A stretch of 64,000 nucleotides of DNA from JAJPHW01 sp963799065 (GTDB taxonomy: Bacteria; Acidobacteriota; Terriglobia; Terriglobales; Acidobacteriaceae). The notes below the pieces were generated by a model. That model saw nothing but the letters and a program-made list of their open reading frames with translations, was not told the origin of the DNA and searched no databases. Below are positions 1-8,873 of this stretch, in pieces (within the stretch, counting starts at the first letter, position 1; every line of letters begins with the position of its first letter). Made by a program: the position numbers and the translations under genes. Location of the stretch: NCBI GenBank assembly GCA_963799065.1, contig CAWCVJ010000001.1, forward strand, positions 1,240,001 through 1,304,000. Direction: 5' to 3'.

Positions 1-1
1 C

Positions 2-1621
2 AGCAAAGATCTGATCGCGCTGGAGGAGATCCGAGACAGTAAGTTTGTTTCTGTAACGGGCCGCGAGGTGCTGAACCTTGTTTCGAAGGCCCGAGCATTT
101 CTTGCGACGCGTGGGTTGGCAAAAGGCGATCGGTGCGGGCTTTTGGCACCCAATAGCATTCGATGGGTAGCGATGGACTTGGCGATCATGGCGGAGGGAT
201 TGATTGTAGTCCCGCTCTATTCTCGACAAGCTCCCGAAGAGTTGGTCGAAATGATGAAGGATTGCGCGCCCTCGCTGCTGATTTGTGCTGACGCTGAGTT
301 GCAGAAGGGAATCGCGTCGCGCTGGCAGGATGCGCCTGCGCAGCACTTGTTCGATGAAGTGTTTGATACGAAAAATACGAGAACTGACTTCGCGAAAGTG
401 TCAACGACGGTTGCGGAAACTGACGCGGTGACTTTAATTTATACGTCGGGAACATCGGGCGTTGCGAAAGGCGTCGTGTTAACCGCCGGCAATGTTGGGC
501 ATATGTTGGGATGCACGTCGGCGCGGCTCGATCTGTTGATGAACAATCGCCCCGGACAAGATCGCGTCTTCCATTATTTGCCGCTAACATTTGCCGGATC
601 GTGGATTCTGATGCTCACAAGCCTGCTTCGAGGAAGCCGCCTCGCCCTGAACACGGACTTGGGCAAAATTGCGGCCGATATGCGAACCGCTTCTCCCGAT
701 TATTTTCTCAACGTGCCACAACTGCTGGAACGAATGCGCAAGGCGGTCGACGAACAAATATGGAAAACCGGCGGAGGGGTACTCAGTATTTATAGCCACG
801 CAAAAGCCGCATGGGTGCGGAAACAAGAAGGCAAGCCGAGCTCAGGCGACGGTTTCTGGCTTGGATTGGCGAATTGGGTCGTCTTTCCAACAATTCGTAA
901 GAAAATGATTGGGAAGAATTTGCAGGCGCTGATTTGCGGCTCCGCACCGCTGAATATAGAAACGCAACTCTATTTCATGATGTTGGGCATTCCCGTGTTG
1001 CAGGCATATGGACTGACGGAGACGACGGCGCTTTGCACTCTCGACGACCCGCGACACGTTGAGCCGGGCCGGGTTGGTCCAGCAATTACGGGAGTGGAAA
1101 TGAAGCTGGGCGCAAGCGATGAAATTCTGGTGCGCGGACCGAATATATTTCCCGGATACTGGAACCGTCCGGACGAAACTGCGAAAGTTCTGCGTGACGG
1201 ATGGTTTCATACCGGAGATCAGGGGCAGGCGGACGCGAGTGGAAACTGGAAGATCGTGGGCCGATTGAAGAATCTGATTATTCCGGCGTCGGGTCACAAT
1301 ATTGCCCCCGAGCCAATTGAAGAAGCGATCTTGCAAGCGTTGCCGAGCGCGCAGCAGGCCGTGGTGATCGGCAACGGACGCAGCTACCTGACCGCGATCA
1401 TCACCGGCGACGTCTCTTCCGAGGCAATACAGGCCGCGCTGGACTTGGTCAATGCGGGCTTGCCGCACTACAAACAGGTGCGCGTCTTCCATCTAGCGAG
1501 TGAGCCGTTTTCGATCGATAACGGTTTGTTGACTGCCAATGGGAAGCTGAAACGCGACCTGATCGCCGGGCGTTATAAAAATGAGATCGACGACATGTAT
1601 CGCGTGAAGCAAGCTTCATGA
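2..1621 (+). CDS. AMP-dependent acyl-CoA/acyl-ACP synthetase, 5' end outside window
   Basis: Adenylate-forming enzyme that activates a fatty or other carboxylic acid as acyl-AMP and passes it to CoA or an ACP thiol. Visible motifs are the phosphate-binding loop IYTSGTSGVAKG near nt 437, YGLTETTAL near nt 1006, GWFHTGD near nt 1200, GRLKNLIIPASG near nt 1260 and the C-terminal catalytic lysine region NGKLKRD near nt 1540. The frame is open from base 2, and the codons before the first in-frame GTG (nt 68) already read like the N-terminal domain of long-chain acyl-CoA synthetases, so the true start lies upstream of the window. It overlaps the next gene by ATGA, and an ACP gene lies two genes downstream. 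Substrate cannot be told from sequence. Confidence 0.88.
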   Translation, partial: SKDLIALEEIRDSKFVSVTGREVLNLVSKARAFLATRGLAKGDRCGLLAPNSIRWVAMDLAIMAEGLIVVPLYSRQAPEELVEMMKDCAPSLLICADAELQKGIASRWQDAPAQHLFDEVFDTKNTRTDFAKVSTTVAETDAVTLIYTSGTSGVAKGVVLTAGNVGHMLGCTSARLDLLMNNRPGQDRVFHYLPLTFAGSWILMLTSLLRGSRLALNTDLGKIAADMRTASPDYFLNVPQLLERMRKAVDEQIWKTGGGVLSIYSHAKAAWVRKQEGKPSSGDGFWLGLANWVVFPTIRKKMIGKNLQALICGSAPLNIETQLYFMMLGIPVLQAYGLTETTALCTLDDPRHVEPGRVGPAITGVEMKLGASDEILVRGPNIFPGYWNRPDETAKVLRDGWFHTGDQGQADASGNWKIVGRLKNLIIPASGHNIAPEPIEEAILQALPSAQQAVVIGNGRSYLTAIITGDVSSEAIQAALDLVNAGLPHYKQVRVFHLASEPFSIDNGLLTANGKLKRDLIAGRYKNEIDDMYRVKQAS

Positions 1622-2433
1622 GTCAGCCTCAGAGCCACTTTCAGGGTCGCACGCTCTCCTGGGAAGTCAGGGATGGCGTCATCGAGCTTGCTCTGCATCG
1701 TGCGCCCTGTAACGAAATCGGATCGCTTACACTCGAAGACTTGGAGCGCTTTGTTTCTGCTTTACAAGAGTTGCAGCTTCATGCGCACGCTCTTATTATT
1801 CACAGCACGATGAAGCCCGGTTTTTGCGCCGGCGCCGATTTGCGCGAGTTATATGAACGATCGCAAGCCATGGATCGAGGCTCGGCGGCCAGCGGCGTAC
1901 GCGATTACTTGGAGCGAATTCATACGGTGATGAATGTCATCGATGATGCTCCACTGACCACAATTGCCGCGGTACATGGCGTCACCTTCGGCGGCGGCTT
2001 CGAACTCGCGCTGGTTTGTGATTTGGTCATCGCCGATAAGATGGCGCGATTCTGCTTTCCTGAACTGCGCCTGGGCCTCATTCCCGGATTTGGCGGAATT
2101 CCTCGCCTGAAACGGGATCTGGGGAACGCCGTCGTCCGGGACTTGCTTCTGACTGGCCGCAGTTTTAACGTAACCAAAGCTCAGCAGATTGGACTGGTAA
2201 GTCAGATTGCAGCGGAAGGCGAAGCTCTCAGGGCCGCGCGCAGCACCGCTGCGCAGCTGGGAAAATTCGATCGGAGAACGGCGCAGGCGGCGAAGAAATT
2301 CATCAAGCCTATCCCTTACGCGGAACTGCGCGAGGAGATCGATCTTTTCTGCGAATTATTTCAGCATCCCGCGGTAGAGGCGGGTTTGCGAAAGTTTGTC
2401 GAAAGTAAAGAGCCGTTGCCGTACTTGCCTTAA
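1618..2433 (+). CDS. Enoyl-CoA hydratase/isomerase family protein
   Basis: Crotonase-fold protein of 271 residues, the usual size for the family. The two oxyanion-hole segments are visible: GFCAGADLRELYE (about residue 67) and HGVTFGGGFELAL (about residue 120), followed by FPELRLGLIPGFGG (about residue 143). Its ATG overlaps the stop of the preceding acyl-activating enzyme by four bases, indicating coupled translation. It probably hydrates, dehydrates or isomerises an acyl thioester made by the same operon. With the ACP next door the substrate could be ACP-bound rather than CoA-bound; this is inference. Confidence 0.88.
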   Translation: MSQPQSHFQGRTLSWEVRDGVIELALHRAPCNEIGSLTLEDLERFVSALQELQLHAHALIIHSTMKPGFCAGADLRELYERSQAMDRGSAASGVRDYLERIHTVMNVIDDAPLTTIAAVHGVTFGGGFELALVCDLVIADKMARFCFPELRLGLIPGFGGIPRLKRDLGNAVVRDLLLTGRSFNVTKAQQIGLVSQIAAEGEALRAARSTAAQLGKFDRRTAQAAKKFIKPIPYAELREEIDLFCELFQHPAVEAGLRKFVESKEPLPYLP

Positions 2434-2444
2434 GATTTGAGACT

Positions 2445-2687
2445 ATGAATAATTCGCAACAGGTTATCGATGAAATTCTGACGTTGGCGGCGACGCACTT
2501 CAAAGTTCCGCGGGAGAAACTCTCTCCCGACGAAGACTTTTTCAAGACTCTCGGAATCGACAGCTTGCAGGCACTGGATCTGCTCACCCGCCTGGAGAAT
2601 CATTTTCGTGTCGAGCTACCGGATTATGAACTGCAGGGAGTCTCCGACTTCCGCGCCTTGGCGGAAAAGATTCATGCGCGACTGTGA
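2445..2687 (+). CDS. Acyl carrier protein
   Basis: An 80-residue acidic protein with the phosphopantetheine attachment motif GIDSLQALDLL (Ser near residue 40), the right length for a freestanding type II ACP. It follows the crotonase gene by 11 nt and sits between two adenylate-forming enzymes, so it is probably a dedicated carrier loaded by one of them rather than the housekeeping AcpP, which normally lies in the fab cluster. It would need a phosphopantetheinyl transferase that is not in this window. Confidence 0.9.
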   Translation: MNNSQQVIDEILTLAATHFKVPREKLSPDEDFFKTLGIDSLQALDLLTRLENHFRVELPDYELQGVSDFRALAEKIHARL

Positions 2688-2755
2688 GGCGGGTAGTTAA
2701 GTCGGCAACGCGTCAACCTCTGCCACGGCGCCCGCTGTGATGAAATAAAAATGAG

Positions 2756-4462
2756 ATGCTCGAACTAGACGCATACAGCAGTCTCGGCGCGGCGCTGAAG
2801 GACGCGCTGGAGCGCTGGCCCAACGAGACCTGCCTGATTGAAGCCGACCGGGATAAGGAGAAGACGCGCCTTACCTATTCTGATTTCAAAGAACTGGCCC
2901 TGCCGTTTGCGCGCGCCTTACAGGACGCCGAGTTCGACGAAGGCGACCGCGCCGCCATCATCATGACGAACCAGTCGAAGTGGCTAATTTCAGCGTATGC
3001 CATCTTCTTCTGCGGCGGCGTGTTGGTGCCTCTGGATTACAAGCTTAGTGCAGCCGAGCATCTGCAGCTGCTGAAACATTCGCAGGCAAAAGTAGTCATC
3101 GTGGAATATCACTTGTGGCGTGCGATTGCGCAACTACCCGAGGCGAAAGACCTGCAAGCTCGCGTGCTGGTCACCGAGGCTCCTCTCAAAGCGGATGTCG
3201 GAAGTGCCCATCGCTGGGAGGGATTTCGACGCAGCGGCGAACCGCATTTCGTTCCGCGAGTGCGGCAGGACGTGGCTTGCATCGTGTATTCGTCCGGGAC
3301 TGGCGGCCGGCCAAAGGGATGCGTGCTCACCCACGAGAATTATTTGGAGCAATGCAAGGCATTGACCACCTGGTATCCGTTCTGGCCGGGTGTCCACTAT
3401 CTCAGCATTTTGCCCACGAATCACGCGATCGACTTCATGGTTGGCTTTATTGGCCCCTTTGTGTGCGGCGCCTGTGTCGTGCATCTGCGTACCCTCCGGC
3501 CCGAGTTTGTGCGCGACGCATTTGTTCGCTACAAGATCACCTACGTCGCGTTGGTGCCCTTAATCGTCAAGAATCTCGAACGTGGGCTACGTGCAAAGCT
3601 CGACGAATTGCCGCGCGGCAAGAGATTTGTTCTCGACCGCCTCGTAGGCATTAATAAACTCCTCACCAAGAAACGGCCTAACGTTCGTCTGAGCCGAGCA
3701 TTGCTGCCCCAGATTCATGCCGGTTTTGGCGGCGATTTGCGAACGCTCATTACTGGAGGTGCTTTCATCGAACCCACAACCATGCAGTTTTTCTACGACC
3801 TCGGCATCCCTGTCGTGAACGGCTATGGATTGACCGAGGCCTGTACCGCCCTCACGCTGAACGACCTCAAGCCCTTTCGCGCGGACACAGTCGGGAAGCC
3901 GCTGCCGGGAGTTTCGCTGCGCATATTGAGTCCCGATCAGGACGGTATTGGCGAGGTCGCGGCGCAAAGTAAATCTGTGATGTCGCATTATCTCGACGAC
4001 CCCGAGATGACGGCGCAGACTATTGTCGATGGATGGCTTCTCACCGGAGACTTGGGCCGCTTCGACGATCACGGGCATCTGCAACTTTTCGGCCGCAAGA
4101 AGAACATGATCGTCACTGAAGGCGGCAAGAACATCTATCCTGAAGACATTGAGAACGCGTTCGACGGAATCGCTGTCAAGGAATTTTGTATTTACGCCGC
4201 CAATTATTTGTGGCTGGCAAAAGATCTACGCAAAGAAATGCTGGTGCTGGTGCTGCGCTTTGAACCCAATCAGAAGCTGACCGACACGCTCAAAGAAGAC
4301 ATGGCTGCCCGGAATCGCAAGCTGCCGGACTTCAAACGCGTTGGGGGATTTGTTATATGGGAGAGCGACTTTCCCCGCACCGCCTCCATGAAAATCAAGC
4401 GCAACGAGCTGGCCGAATCGATCGCCGGCAAGCTGGAACGATCGGCTGTGATTCCCCTGTGA
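2756..4462 (+). CDS. AMP-dependent synthetase/ligase (second acyl-activating enzyme)
   Basis: 568-residue member of the ANL superfamily. Motifs are CIVYSSGTGGRPKGC (about residue 175), NGYGLTEACTAL (about residue 355), GWLLTGDLGRF (about residue 428) and GRKKNMIVTEGGKNIYPEDIE (positions roughly 445-465; key residues G, R, K, N, Y, P). The C-terminal SMKIKRNEL segment carries the catalytic lysine. It is divergent from the enzyme at the left edge and the two are not recent duplicates. The start used is ATG 2756; another ATG at 2751 is out of frame. Its stop overlaps the GTG of the following kinase gene, so it belongs to the same transcript. Substrate unknown; acyl-ACP ligase activity is plausible beside the ACP gene. 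Confidence 0.85.
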   Translation: MLELDAYSSLGAALKDALERWPNETCLIEADRDKEKTRLTYSDFKELALPFARALQDAEFDEGDRAAIIMTNQSKWLISAYAIFFCGGVLVPLDYKLSAAEHLQLLKHSQAKVVIVEYHLWRAIAQLPEAKDLQARVLVTEAPLKADVGSAHRWEGFRRSGEPHFVPRVRQDVACIVYSSGTGGRPKGCVLTHENYLEQCKALTTWYPFWPGVHYLSILPTNHAIDFMVGFIGPFVCGACVVHLRTLRPEFVRDAFVRYKITYVALVPLIVKNLERGLRAKLDELPRGKRFVLDRLVGINKLLTKKRPNVRLSRALLPQIHAGFGGDLRTLITGGAFIEPTTMQFFYDLGIPVVNGYGLTEACTALTLNDLKPFRADTVGKPLPGVSLRILSPDQDGIGEVAAQSKSVMSHYLDDPEMTAQTIVDGWLLTGDLGRFDDHGHLQLFGRKKNMIVTEGGKNIYPEDIENAFDGIAVKEFCIYAANYLWLAKDLRKEMLVLVLRFEPNQKLTDTLKEDMAARNRKLPDFKRVGGFVIWESDFPRTASMKIKRNELAESIAGKLERSAVIPL

Positions 4463-5361
4463 AGGACTCATTCCTCGCCATTGTGAATCCGGTTGCCGGC
4501 GGGGGGAAGAGTCGGGCGCTGATCGGCCCAGCTCTGGATCGTCTGCGTGCGGGCGGCATTGCGGTTGACCTGGCTGAAACCAACGGGCCCGGGCAGGCTA
4601 CAGAAGTGGCGCGAGGGGCTTATCGTCAAGGCCGCCGAAAATTCATTGCGGTTGGCGGGGACGGGACTTCCTACGAAATCGTGAATGGATTATTTCCCGA
4701 AGCGCCGGCTGAAGAAAAGCCCACGCTCGCGTTTCTCCCGCTCGGCACCGGCAACTCCTTCTTACGTGAGTTCACGAATCGCGGCGTCGATCATGCCATG
4801 GAAGCCATACTGGCGCGCCGTTCGCAGTCCTGCGACGTCCTGCGACTGACTCATACGGCGGGCGTGTTGCATTACATCAACATCCTCAGCGTAGGGTTCA
4901 CCGCCGATGTCGCTACGCTGCGGGAACGAAGCTTTGGAAGCTGGGGCGAGCCGGGCTATCAGTTGTCGATCTTTCTCACACTCCTGCGATTTCGCCGGCG
5001 GCCGTTTCCGCTCCGGGTTGACGACGACCAAAACATCGACCGCCGTCCCTGTCTGTTTCTAACTTTTAATAATAGTAAGTTCACTGGCGGAACTATGATG
5101 ATTGCACCCAAGGCCGAAGTGAATGACGGACTCATCGAGTTTGTCCGCTGGGGACCGATTGGACGCGTTGGGCTGATTCGCAATTTGCCTACTCTTTACG
5201 ATGGCACGCACATCGAGCATCCGCTGGCAGAACGGCGCGCCGCGAAGCGCATCGAGTTTCATCTTAAGGAACCCGCCGACGTCATGGTGGATGGCGAAGT
5301 CATCACTGCGTTCTGCCAGACTTTAGATGTATTGCCGGGAGCTCTGAACATCGTGGTGTAG
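4459..5361 (+). CDS. Diacylglycerol kinase catalytic-domain (YegS/DgkB-like) lipid kinase
   Basis: Lipid kinase of about 300 residues. The N-terminus reads AIVNPVAGGGKSRAL and is followed by the nucleotide-binding GGDGTSYEIVNGL (about residue 67) and LPLGTGNSFLRE (about residue 95), the DAGK-domain signature. The reading frame is open further upstream inside the preceding gene, but GTG 4459 overlapping that gene's TGA gives the family N-terminus directly. It likely phosphorylates diacylglycerol or a related long-chain alcohol lipid. Being in one transcript with two acyl-activating enzymes and an ACP points to assembly or remodelling of a membrane lipid. Confidence 0.86.
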   Translation: MKDSFLAIVNPVAGGGKSRALIGPALDRLRAGGIAVDLAETNGPGQATEVARGAYRQGRRKFIAVGGDGTSYEIVNGLFPEAPAEEKPTLAFLPLGTGNSFLREFTNRGVDHAMEAILARRSQSCDVLRLTHTAGVLHYINILSVGFTADVATLRERSFGSWGEPGYQLSIFLTLLRFRRRPFPLRVDDDQNIDRRPCLFLTFNNSKFTGGTMMIAPKAEVNDGLIEFVRWGPIGRVGLIRNLPTLYDGTHIEHPLAERRAAKRIEFHLKEPADVMVDGEVITAFCQTLDVLPGALNIVV

Positions 5362-5386
5362 GGAGAAATTCGGCACTCTTTCTGGA

Positions 5387-6241
5387 ATGACAAAAACTCC
5401 AATCGTGCTCGATAATTTTTCTATGGACGAGATTTCACAGATAGACACGACGGTCGCAGGCGATTTACGCTTGCATCCCTTCGGGAGCCAGATTTTCCGC
5501 AACGAACGGATGCTGCGGGTGTGGCTGCCCCCGCGTTATGACGCGCCAGAGAATGCTCAGCGCCGCTATCCGGTGCTCTATCTCAACGATGGACAGAATT
5601 TGTTCGATAAAGCGACCGCCTTCGGCGGCGTCGAGTGGCGCGTGGGCGAAACCGCCGACCGCCTTATCCGCCAGGAAGAGGTTGTCCCGCTGGTAATCGT
5701 GGGCATCGATAACGCGCAGGGTGATCGCATGAGGGAGTATTTGCCATTCCGATCTTATTCTCCGGCGGTGCTGCGGCCCCAGGGGAAGAGCTACCCAAAT
5801 TTTTTGGTCGATGAAGTGATGCCTTTTATCGAAGGCCAATATCGCATCGCGACCGAGCCAAAGAATACCGGCTTGGGAGGATCGTCGCTGGGTGGATTGA
5901 TCACTCTCTATACGGCGATCGCTCGCCCTGGCGTCTTTGATCGCTTGCTGATCGAGAGCCCCTCATTATTTATTTCCAACCGACGGGTGTTGCGCTTTGC
6001 CACCAAGTTTCACCAGTGGCCGGGCAAGATATTTCTTGCGATCGGAACCCGCGAGGCGGGCAGGGAAGAGTTCGACCGCAAAGCTGTGGAAGACGTGCGG
6101 ACTCTGGAACACATTCTTCGCGATGCGGGGTTGGACGTCGATCAGGTGCGGGTCTGGATCGATGAAGGCGCCAGCCACAACGAAGGCGAATGGGCCAAGC
6201 GATTCCCGGAAGCGTTGAAATTCCTTTTCAGCGCGGTATAG
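5387..6241 (+). CDS. Alpha/beta hydrolase, esterase D / enterochelin-esterase-like
   Basis: 284-residue protein of the putative esterase family. The nucleophile elbow is GGSSLGG (about residue 164) and a late histidine lies in ASHNEGEW (about residue 266), with LYLNDGQNLFD near residue 66 as in this family. No signal peptide is evident, so it is probably cytoplasmic. It starts 25 nt after the lipid kinase and may be the last gene of the lipid operon. Its acyl or glycosyl ester substrate cannot be deduced. Confidence 0.8.
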   Translation: MTKTPIVLDNFSMDEISQIDTTVAGDLRLHPFGSQIFRNERMLRVWLPPRYDAPENAQRRYPVLYLNDGQNLFDKATAFGGVEWRVGETADRLIRQEEVVPLVIVGIDNAQGDRMREYLPFRSYSPAVLRPQGKSYPNFLVDEVMPFIEGQYRIATEPKNTGLGGSSLGGLITLYTAIARPGVFDRLLIESPSLFISNRRVLRFATKFHQWPGKIFLAIGTREAGREEFDRKAVEDVRTLEHILRDAGLDVDQVRVWIDEGASHNEGEWAKRFPEALKFLFSAV

Positions 6242-6262
6242 TCCCCCTGCTCCCGGCTGAGA

Positions 6263-6565
6263 TTAAGCCTTCGCCTCGAGAATCTCCCATTTCTCGATGA
6301 CTGGCGGTTTGGCCAGTAGATCGTCGGCATGGGCCATCAGAGCGGCCGCAACCCGTCCGTTCAAGTGAGCATTGCGTCCGCTCTCATCGTTGAAACTATC
6401 GAAAATGCCGAACGTCGACGTTCCCATGCGAATGGCGAACCACTGAATGGTTCCAGGCTCCTCCTGAACGATGGCGAGGGCGCTGCGCAGCAGCTTTTCG
6501 ACTTCTACTTCTTTGCCGGGCTTTGCTTCCAGGCGGGCCAGCAGAGAGAGTTTTACATTTGTCAT
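6263..6565 (-). CDS. Antibiotic biosynthesis monooxygenase (ABM) domain protein
   Basis: 100-residue ferredoxin-like ABM/YgiN-type protein. Segments typical of the fold are LARLEAKPGKEVEVEKLLRS at the start, the EEPGTIQWFA strand and FDSFNDESGRNAHLNG, where the His near residue 67 is the usual conserved position. Such proteins act as cofactor-free oxygenases on quinones or are of unknown function. A good Shine-Dalgarno AAGGAG stands 6 nt before the ATG. It is convergent with the esterase gene and divergent from the cysteine synthase gene. Confidence 0.8.
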   Translation of the reverse strand: MTNVKLSLLARLEAKPGKEVEVEKLLRSALAIVQEEPGTIQWFAIRMGTSTFGIFDSFNDESGRNAHLNGRVAAALMAHADDLLAKPPVIEKWEILEAKA

Positions 6566-6723
6566 GTGGTCTCCTTTTTGAGGTTACGTTTACTCAGATG
6601 CCATTTGGATTATGCTCGCCGCCAAAAGTGACAGATCTTGCTCGGATTCGTAGGCTGAAGCCTTCATAACTTTCGTAAGGAAGCTCAGGTTGACGGGCTT
6701 GCTGCCGTTTCGTAGTCTGGATT

Positions 6724-7677
6724 GTGCTTACCAAAACGATCGCAAACCCGGCCTTGCGTGTGTCCGACGATATTACCAAGTTGGTCGGACAGACTCCTTT
6801 GTTGCAGCTGAAGCGATTGGTTCCGTCCGGATCGGCGGAAGTCTTTGCCAAACTGGAGTATCTGAACCCCGGCGGAAGCGTCAAAGATCGCGCAGCAATT
6901 GGTATTATTCGTCGAGCCGAAGAGGAAGGCAAACTCAAATCGGGCGGCACCATTGTCGAGGCGACCGCCGGAAACACTGGCATTGGTTTAGCGCTGATCG
7001 GAGTGAATCGCGGCTACACCGTGGCTCTGTTCGTACCGGAAAAGTTTTCCGAAGAAAAAGTCATCATCATGCGCGCACTGGGGGCTACGGTGACGCGCAC
7101 CCCGGATGATGAAGGAATGCTGGGCGCTATTAAGAGAGCGCGAGCGCTCGCCGAGAACACTCCGAACTCCTTTATGGCCGCGCAGTTCGAGAATCCAGCT
7201 AATCCCGACTATCATTACGAAACGACCGCGGCGGAGATTTTCGAGCAGATGGAGGGCAGGATCGATGCTGTCGTGGTCGGCTCTGGAACCGCTGGAACTT
7301 TCACCGGCCTGGCGCGCCACTTCAAGGAGCGTTTGCCGCGAGTGTTGGCCTATGCGGTCGAGACGCAAGGATCGATCCTAGGCGGCGGCCCACCGGGCAA
7401 ACACAAGGTGGAGGGGATTGGAAACAACTTCATCCCCGGAAACTTTGACCCGACGGTTTGCGATGGCGTCCTGATGGCAAACGATCTCGAAGCCTTTGGC
7501 ATGGTGAAGGAGTTGGCAGCCAAAGAAGGCGTACTGGGCGGATCTAGCGCAGGCGCGAATGTATTCTGTGCTTTGAAAGTGGCCTCGCAACTGGGCCGAG
7601 GGAAACGCGTAGTTACGATAATTCCAGATTCCGCTGAGCGATACCTATCCAAGAAAATTTTCGAAGGCGGAATCTAG
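6724..7677 (+). CDS. Cysteine synthase / cystathionine beta-synthase family, PLP-dependent
   Basis: 317-residue fold-type II PLP enzyme. The PLP lysine lies in NPGGSVKDRAA (about residue 55), EATAGNTGIG is the substrate loop (about residue 80), and GSGTAGTFTG (about residue 192) binds the cofactor phosphate. Size fits O-acetylserine sulfhydrylase without a CBS regulatory domain. GTG 6724 is used; no clear ribosome site precedes it and a GTG at 6760 is possible. It sits directly before a cystathionine gamma-synthase/lyase gene, so it may function as a cystathionine beta-synthase in reverse transsulfuration or as CysK. The sequence alone does not decide. Confidence 0.85.
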   Translation: MLTKTIANPALRVSDDITKLVGQTPLLQLKRLVPSGSAEVFAKLEYLNPGGSVKDRAAIGIIRRAEEEGKLKSGGTIVEATAGNTGIGLALIGVNRGYTVALFVPEKFSEEKVIIMRALGATVTRTPDDEGMLGAIKRARALAENTPNSFMAAQFENPANPDYHYETTAAEIFEQMEGRIDAVVVGSGTAGTFTGLARHFKERLPRVLAYAVETQGSILGGGPPGKHKVEGIGNNFIPGNFDPTVCDGVLMANDLEAFGMVKELAAKEGVLGGSSAGANVFCALKVASQLGRGKRVVTIIPDSAERYLSKKIFEGGI

Positions 7678-7707
7678 CCGACCTTGTCCGGTCGAAAGTT
7701 AATCGAT

Positions 7708-8865
7708 ATGAAATCTAACAATAAGCTGGGAATATCTACTCGCGCCATCCACGTGGGTCAGGAAGCCGACGAACAAACGGGCGCGGTTACCGTTCCCATC
7801 TATGCGACCTCGACTTACGTTCAACAGGAGATAGGCAAGAATAAAGGCTACGAGTATGCTCGCGTTTCGAATCCCACGCGTGATCGATTGGAGACGAACC
7901 TCGCATCGTTGGAAGGCGGCGTTGGATCGCGCGTCTTTGGCAGCGGAATGGCCGCGATTAATGCGCTATGCACACTGTATAAGTCGGGCGACCACGTCGT
8001 CTGTGGAAACAATCTCTATGGAGGCGTGCCGCGGCTCTTCAATCAAGTGCTGACCGGGTACGGCATGGAATTTACCTACGTCGATACGTCCGACGAGAAG
8101 AATGTTGAGCGCGCCATCCGCAAGCGGACGCGAATGGTCTACATTGAAACGCCGACGAACCCGCTGATGGCGTTGAGTGACATCGCAGCCATCAGTCGCA
8201 TTTGCAAGCGCAAGAATGTTGACCTGGTCGTCGACAACACGTTTATGTCTCCCTACTTTCAGCGGCCTATCGCGCTGGGCGCGGATATGGTGGTTCATTC
8301 AACGACGAAGTTTCTAAACGGACATAGCGACGGCCTTGGCGGAGTCGTCGTGTGTACAACACAACAACAGTTCGACGACCTCGGCTTCGTCCAGAAAGCT
8401 GCTGGCGCAATTCTTTCTCCGTTCGAGTGTTTTCTGGTGTTGCGCGGCGTGAAGACACTGGCCGTGCGTATGGAACAGCACGAAATTAACGGTCGGCAAG
8501 TCGCCGATTATTTGTCGCACCACAAGAAGGTTAAGAAAGTGTTTTATCCCGGATTGTTGTCGCATCCTCAACACGAATTGGCGAAGCATCAGATGACCGG
8601 TTTTGGAGCGTTGATCACTTTCGAAACGGGTTCGCTCGCCAATGCCAATCGAATGTTGCGCAAAGTTCGCATTTGTTCCTTGGGCGAATCGCTGGGCGGA
8701 GTCGAGACCTTGATCTCGCATCCCGCGACCATGACCCACGCCGCGTTAGGCGAAAAGGGCAGAAAAGAAATTGGCCTCACCGACGGGATGGTGCGCATTT
8801 CGGTGGGCATCGAGAATTTCGAAGACATCATCGCAGACTTGGAGCAGGCGCTTTCCGCGATTTAG
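7708..8865 (+). CDS. Cystathionine gamma-synthase / gamma-lyase family protein
   Basis: PLP-dependent Cys/Met metabolism enzyme of about 385 residues. Hallmarks are YEYARVSNPTR near the start, the PLP lysine in HSTTKFLNGHSDGLGG (about residue 200) and SLGGVETLISHPATMTH (about residue 330). The frame is open from TTG 7684, but ATG 7708 gives the usual family N-terminus (ISTRAIHVGQE). It follows the cysteine synthase-type gene closely, probably as one transcript. Together they could make cystathionine from homocysteine and cleave it to cysteine, or serve methionine biosynthesis; which direction is unresolved. Confidence 0.88.
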   Translation: MKSNNKLGISTRAIHVGQEADEQTGAVTVPIYATSTYVQQEIGKNKGYEYARVSNPTRDRLETNLASLEGGVGSRVFGSGMAAINALCTLYKSGDHVVCGNNLYGGVPRLFNQVLTGYGMEFTYVDTSDEKNVERAIRKRTRMVYIETPTNPLMALSDIAAISRICKRKNVDLVVDNTFMSPYFQRPIALGADMVVHSTTKFLNGHSDGLGGVVVCTTQQQFDDLGFVQKAAGAILSPFECFLVLRGVKTLAVRMEQHEINGRQVADYLSHHKKVKKVFYPGLLSHPQHELAKHQMTGFGALITFETGSLANANRMLRKVRICSLGESLGGVETLISHPATMTHAALGEKGRKEIGLTDGMVRISVGIENFEDIIADLEQALSAI

Positions 8866-8873
8866 GAGCTAGG

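Noticed and set aside
6566..6723. SAM or other sulfur-related riboswitch upstream of the cysteine synthase gene
   Set aside because: No recognisable conserved core; only a small AGGCT-AGCCT hairpin.
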